Shown here piece by piece: positions 62,096 through 64,000 of a DNA stretch of 64,000 nucleotides. The notes beneath the pieces are model-generated. The model worked only from the letters and a program-made list of their open reading frames with translations, was not told where the DNA came from and searched no databases. The first letter of the stretch is position 1. Each line of letters starts with the position of its first letter. A program made the position numbers and the translations under genes. Origin of the DNA: Chloroflexota bacterium (GTDB lineage: Bacteria; Chloroflexota; JAJPGV01); contig JAJPGV010000056.1 of NCBI GenBank assembly GCA_021325635.1, positions 225,690 through 289,689 on the forward strand. The letters run 5' to 3'.

Positions 62096-63046
62096 TTGGC
62101 GAAGATCGTTTTGGGCATCGGCGCATCCCACAGCCCGCAGATGTCGCAGCATTGGAAGAACTGGCAGCTCATGGCGGACAAGGATCGTGAAGACCCGCGC
62201 ATGAACTTTGGCGAGCTGCTGAAAAAGGCGCCACCCAATCTCGAACGGGTGGTAAACGAAGCGACCTGGGAGCAGCGAGCAGGGGCCATTCAAGCCGCCA
62301 TCGCCGAGCTCTCGAACGTGCTGGACAGCGTTCGTCCGGACGTGGTGGTCATGTTCGGGGACGATCAGCACGAGCAGTTCCTGGACGACAATATGCCGGC
62401 GCTGGCGATCTACAACGGAGATTCCTTCCCGGTCATTGCCAAGCACTGGCGGGCTCCTTGGATGGCGAAGGAGGCCGAGAACTGGGCGCCGACTGACGCC
62501 GAGTATCCGAACGCCAAGGCGCTGGCCGATCACCTGCTCCTGTCCTTGATCGACCAGGAGTTCGACCTGGCGCGCACGAACCATTTCCGCGAGGACGTGG
62601 GCATTGGCCACGCCTTCGGCTTCCTGTACCGGCGGATCTGGCCTGGCACGAGGGTGCCGATGCTGCCAATCATGGTCAACACCTACTATCCGCCGAATCA
62701 GCCGACGCCGAAGCGCTGCTATGAGCTGGGCCAGGCGGTGAAACGCGCAGTCGAGAGCTGGGAGAGCGACGCCCGGGTAGCCGTGATTGCCTCCGGCGGG
62801 CTGAGCCACGTCATCGTGGACGAGGAGGTCGACGAGCAGACCCTGGATGGGCTGCGCAACAAGGACCCGCAGCGGCTGTGGTCGCTCCCCAGGCCGAGAC
62901 TCAAGGGAGGCACGTCGGAGGTCCTCAACTGGGTAGCGCTCGGTGGTGTGGTCGAGTCGATGCCCATGACGCTGCTCGAGTACATTCCCGCCTACAGGTC
63001 GCTTGCCGGCACCGGCGTGGGCGCAGGATTCGCGTACTGGCGGTAG
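62096..63046 (+). CDS. LigB-family extradiol dioxygenase-like protein
   Basis: 316 residues from TTG 62096. Marks: GIGASHSPQM near the start (metal His), VVVMFGDDQHEQFLDDN (second His), PIMVNTYYPPNQPTPKRCYE, VIASGGLSHVIVDEEVDEQT (late Glu). These are the Fe(II) positions of class III ring-cleavage dioxygenases such as protocatechuate 4,5-dioxygenase beta. It is divergent from Rieske copy 2; Rieske hydroxylation or demethylation followed by ring cleavage would be a logical sequence. The stop lies inside the GC-rich repeat that follows. Confidence 0.85.
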   Translation: MAKIVLGIGASHSPQMSQHWKNWQLMADKDREDPRMNFGELLKKAPPNLERVVNEATWEQRAGAIQAAIAELSNVLDSVRPDVVVMFGDDQHEQFLDDNMPALAIYNGDSFPVIAKHWRAPWMAKEAENWAPTDAEYPNAKALADHLLLSLIDQEFDLARTNHFREDVGIGHAFGFLYRRIWPGTRVPMLPIMVNTYYPPNQPTPKRCYELGQAVKRAVESWESDARVAVIASGGLSHVIVDEEVDEQTLDGLRNKDPQRLWSLPRPRLKGGTSEVLNWVALGGVVESMPMTLLEYIPAYRSLAGTGVGAGFAYWR

Positions 63047-63222
63047 GCGCGAGGCGCGAGGCGCAAGGCGTCAGGCGCGAGGCGCAAGGCGCGAGGCGCT
63101 GGGCGCAAGGCGTCAGGCGTTGGTCGCAGGGCGGTAGGCGCTGGTCGCAGGCGTCAGGTGCTGGTCGCACGGCGGTAGGCGCGAGGCGTCAGGCGCTGGT
63201 CGCAGGGGGCGTCAGGCGCGAG
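63047..63222. repeat. Degenerate GGCGCRAGGCG-type tandem array
   Basis: About 175 bases built from 7-8-base units such as GGCGCGA, GGCGCAA, GGCGTCA and GGCGCTGGTCGCA. The 18 bases at 63039-63056, which include the LigB stop codon, recur exactly at 63171-63188, so the array contains copies of the gene's end. No gene is visible here. Confidence 0.8.
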
Positions 63223-63258
63223 TCGACGGCTTCATACCCGATTGGCAGGCGAGCTGGA

Positions 63259-63287
63259 GTAGCGCGGGGCCTTGCGCCCCGCCGTTT
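63259..63287 (+). repeat. Left arm of a 29-bp inverted repeat around the VOC gene
   Basis: Exact reverse complement of 63791-63819. Each arm holds an internal hairpin (GCGGGGC, CTTGC loop, GCCCCGC). It can act as a terminator for converging transcripts. Confidence 0.75.
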
Positions 63288-63330
63288 GGTGCACGCGGAC
63301 GCAGCTCACTCGGCAACCAACGGCGACTGC

Positions 63331-63696
63331 CTAGGCTTGGCCCTCTGGCCCGAAGATGGACAGGATGTGCCCGTCGGGGTCGGTGAAGTTGGCGCCCCAG
63401 TTGGTGCCGTCGACGTTGAAGGGCTCTCCTAGGAAGGAAACCCCGCGGGCGTGCAGGTCGCCGTACGTAGCCTTGACGTTCCGTACGCCAAAGACAACCA
63501 CGCTGGCACCCACGAGCTGCTGGCTGGCTCGAGCAACCGGTTCGCTCAAGGCTAGCGTTACACCGCCGCATTCCAGGAAGGCGAAGCCGGGGATCTGCTG
63601 CCGTAGCGTAAGACCGAGCGTGTCGCGATAAAAGTCGAGCGAGCGGTGCATGTCGGTCACGCCCAACATGACGTGGCTGATAGTCAAGGCTTCCAT
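63331..63696 (-). CDS. VOC-family protein
   Basis: 121 residues from ATG 63696. One VOC domain: MEALTISHVMLGVTDMHRSL, DFYRDTLGLTLRQQIPGFAF, LECGGVTLALSEP, ASVVVFGVRNVKATYGDLHA, NFTDPDGHILSIFGPEGQA with the terminal metal-type Glu. It fits glyoxalase/extradiol-like enzymes. TAGAAT 7 bases before the ATG predicts a leaderless mRNA. The gene is enclosed by a 29-bp inverted repeat. Confidence 0.87.
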   Translation of the reverse strand: MEALTISHVMLGVTDMHRSLDFYRDTLGLTLRQQIPGFAFLECGGVTLALSEPVARASQQLVGASVVVFGVRNVKATYGDLHARGVSFLGEPFNVDGTNWGANFTDPDGHILSIFGPEGQA

Positions 63697-63790
63697 GGCG
63701 ACGATTCTAGGGAGAAGCGGCGGCGAGCGCGAGGCGTTAGCATCGAGGCTGGGAGAGAGGCACAGCTTCGCAAGAAGCCTGGGCACAGAC

Positions 63791-63819
63791 AACGGCGGGG
63801 CGCAAGGCCCCGCGCTACT
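63791..63819 (-). repeat. Right arm of the 29-bp inverted repeat
   Basis: Perfect reverse complement of 63259-63287, 503 bases apart, with the VOC gene between. Confidence 0.75.
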
Positions 63820-63893
63820 TTTCCCGCGCCCGCATCATAGAGTCCGAGCCCCTGGCCCAACAAAGTCTGCGCCCGCTGTCTGTCGCCCTAAGT

Positions 63894-64000
63894 CTTGCGC
63901 CCAACGCCTCGCGTCCCGTGCCCAGCGCCTGGCGCCTTGCGCCTTGCGCCCAACGCCTCGCGTCCCGTGCCCAGCGCCTGGCGCCTTGCGCCTTGCGCCC
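63894..64000. repeat. 49-bp tandem repeat running off the window end
   Basis: Copy 1 is 63901-63949 and copy 2 is 63950-63998, identical in sequence; a third begins at 63999. Units are made of GCGCCTTGCGCC-like pieces, the reverse complement of the GGCGCAAGGCG pieces at 63.05-63.22 kb. The total number of copies is unknown because the window ends here. Confidence 0.85.

Noticed and set aside
57949..63046. A complete aromatic catabolic operon
   Set aside because: No reductase, ferredoxin, transporter membrane parts or lower-pathway genes are present, and the genes face different directions.
63047..64000. A CRISPR array in the repeat regions
   Set aside because: The repeats are degenerate or directly abutting with no unique spacers, and there are no cas genes.

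Overview
The window is GC-rich bacterial chromosome with ordinary housekeeping genes (smc, msrB, glgP, cysG/hemD/sulfite reductase, amt, mgtC-like) among many stand-alone catabolic and redox enzymes: three LLM-class flavin/F420 oxidoreductases, four VOC proteins, two OsmC proteins, two Rieske oxygenases and two LigB-type extradiol dioxygenases. I see no phage, plasmid, insertion sequence, rRNA, confident tRNA or CRISPR array. HpnH (hopanoids), F420-type enzymes, an ECF41 sigma factor, probable leaderless promoters and GGCGCAAGGCG-type repeats suggest a free-living soil or sediment bacterium. My best guess is Chloroflexota or a neighbouring lineage; no marker gene here proves it.

Layout. 0-5.4 kb: methyltransferase, a decayed gene pair, OsmC, SDR, then an Fe-S-type HTH regulator divergent from two small membrane proteins and a cupredoxin lipoprotein, then nitronate monooxygenase. 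5.4-11.6 kb: GH15 remnant, frameshifted UvrA-like ATPase, VOC protein divergent from an ECF41 sigma factor, TetR with twin operators and a frameshifted NAD(P)-binding target, second OsmC. 11.9-19.3 kb: a tightly packed operon of enolase-superfamily enzyme, fused FAD/Fe-S dehydrogenase, SDR, GH15 (frameshifted) and a membrane protein. 19.4-23.1 kb: Ni/Co ECF transporter CbiM-CbiQ-CbiO under a Nur-like box, followed by a Fur-family regulator. 23-29 kb: membrane proteins, CDF exporter, VOC, secreted glycosidase-like protein. 28.8-33.5 kb: amidohydrolase, ModA, ModB (no ModC), CysQ, a frameshifted LLM protein. 33.6-40.3 kb: COG4280-like membrane pair, siroheme/sulfite (or nitrite) reduction genes, pirin, Mug. 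40.3-49.2 kb: LLM, glucan phosphorylase, E1 alpha/beta, SMC. 49.3-56.4 kb: VOC, LigB, LLM, MsrB, M23 peptidase, MgtC, HpnH. 56.3-63 kb: ammonium transporter with a 29-aa partner, orphan substrate-binding lipoprotein, two convergent Rieske oxygenases, LigB. 63-64 kb: a VOC gene framed by inverted repeats and GC-rich arrays.

How they work together. HemD and CysG make siroheme for the adjacent sulfite/nitrite reductase, and CysQ would clear PAP from the same assimilation pathway. The Nur box, Fur-family gene and His-rich CbiO tail point to nickel uptake. Rieske, LigB, LLM, VOC and amidohydrolase proteins fit opportunistic degradation of aromatic compounds, but no complete pathway is present. At least four genes carry one apparent frameshift each. 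Some may be sequencing or assembly errors; the remnants at 0.7-1.0 and 5.4-5.7 kb look like real decay.
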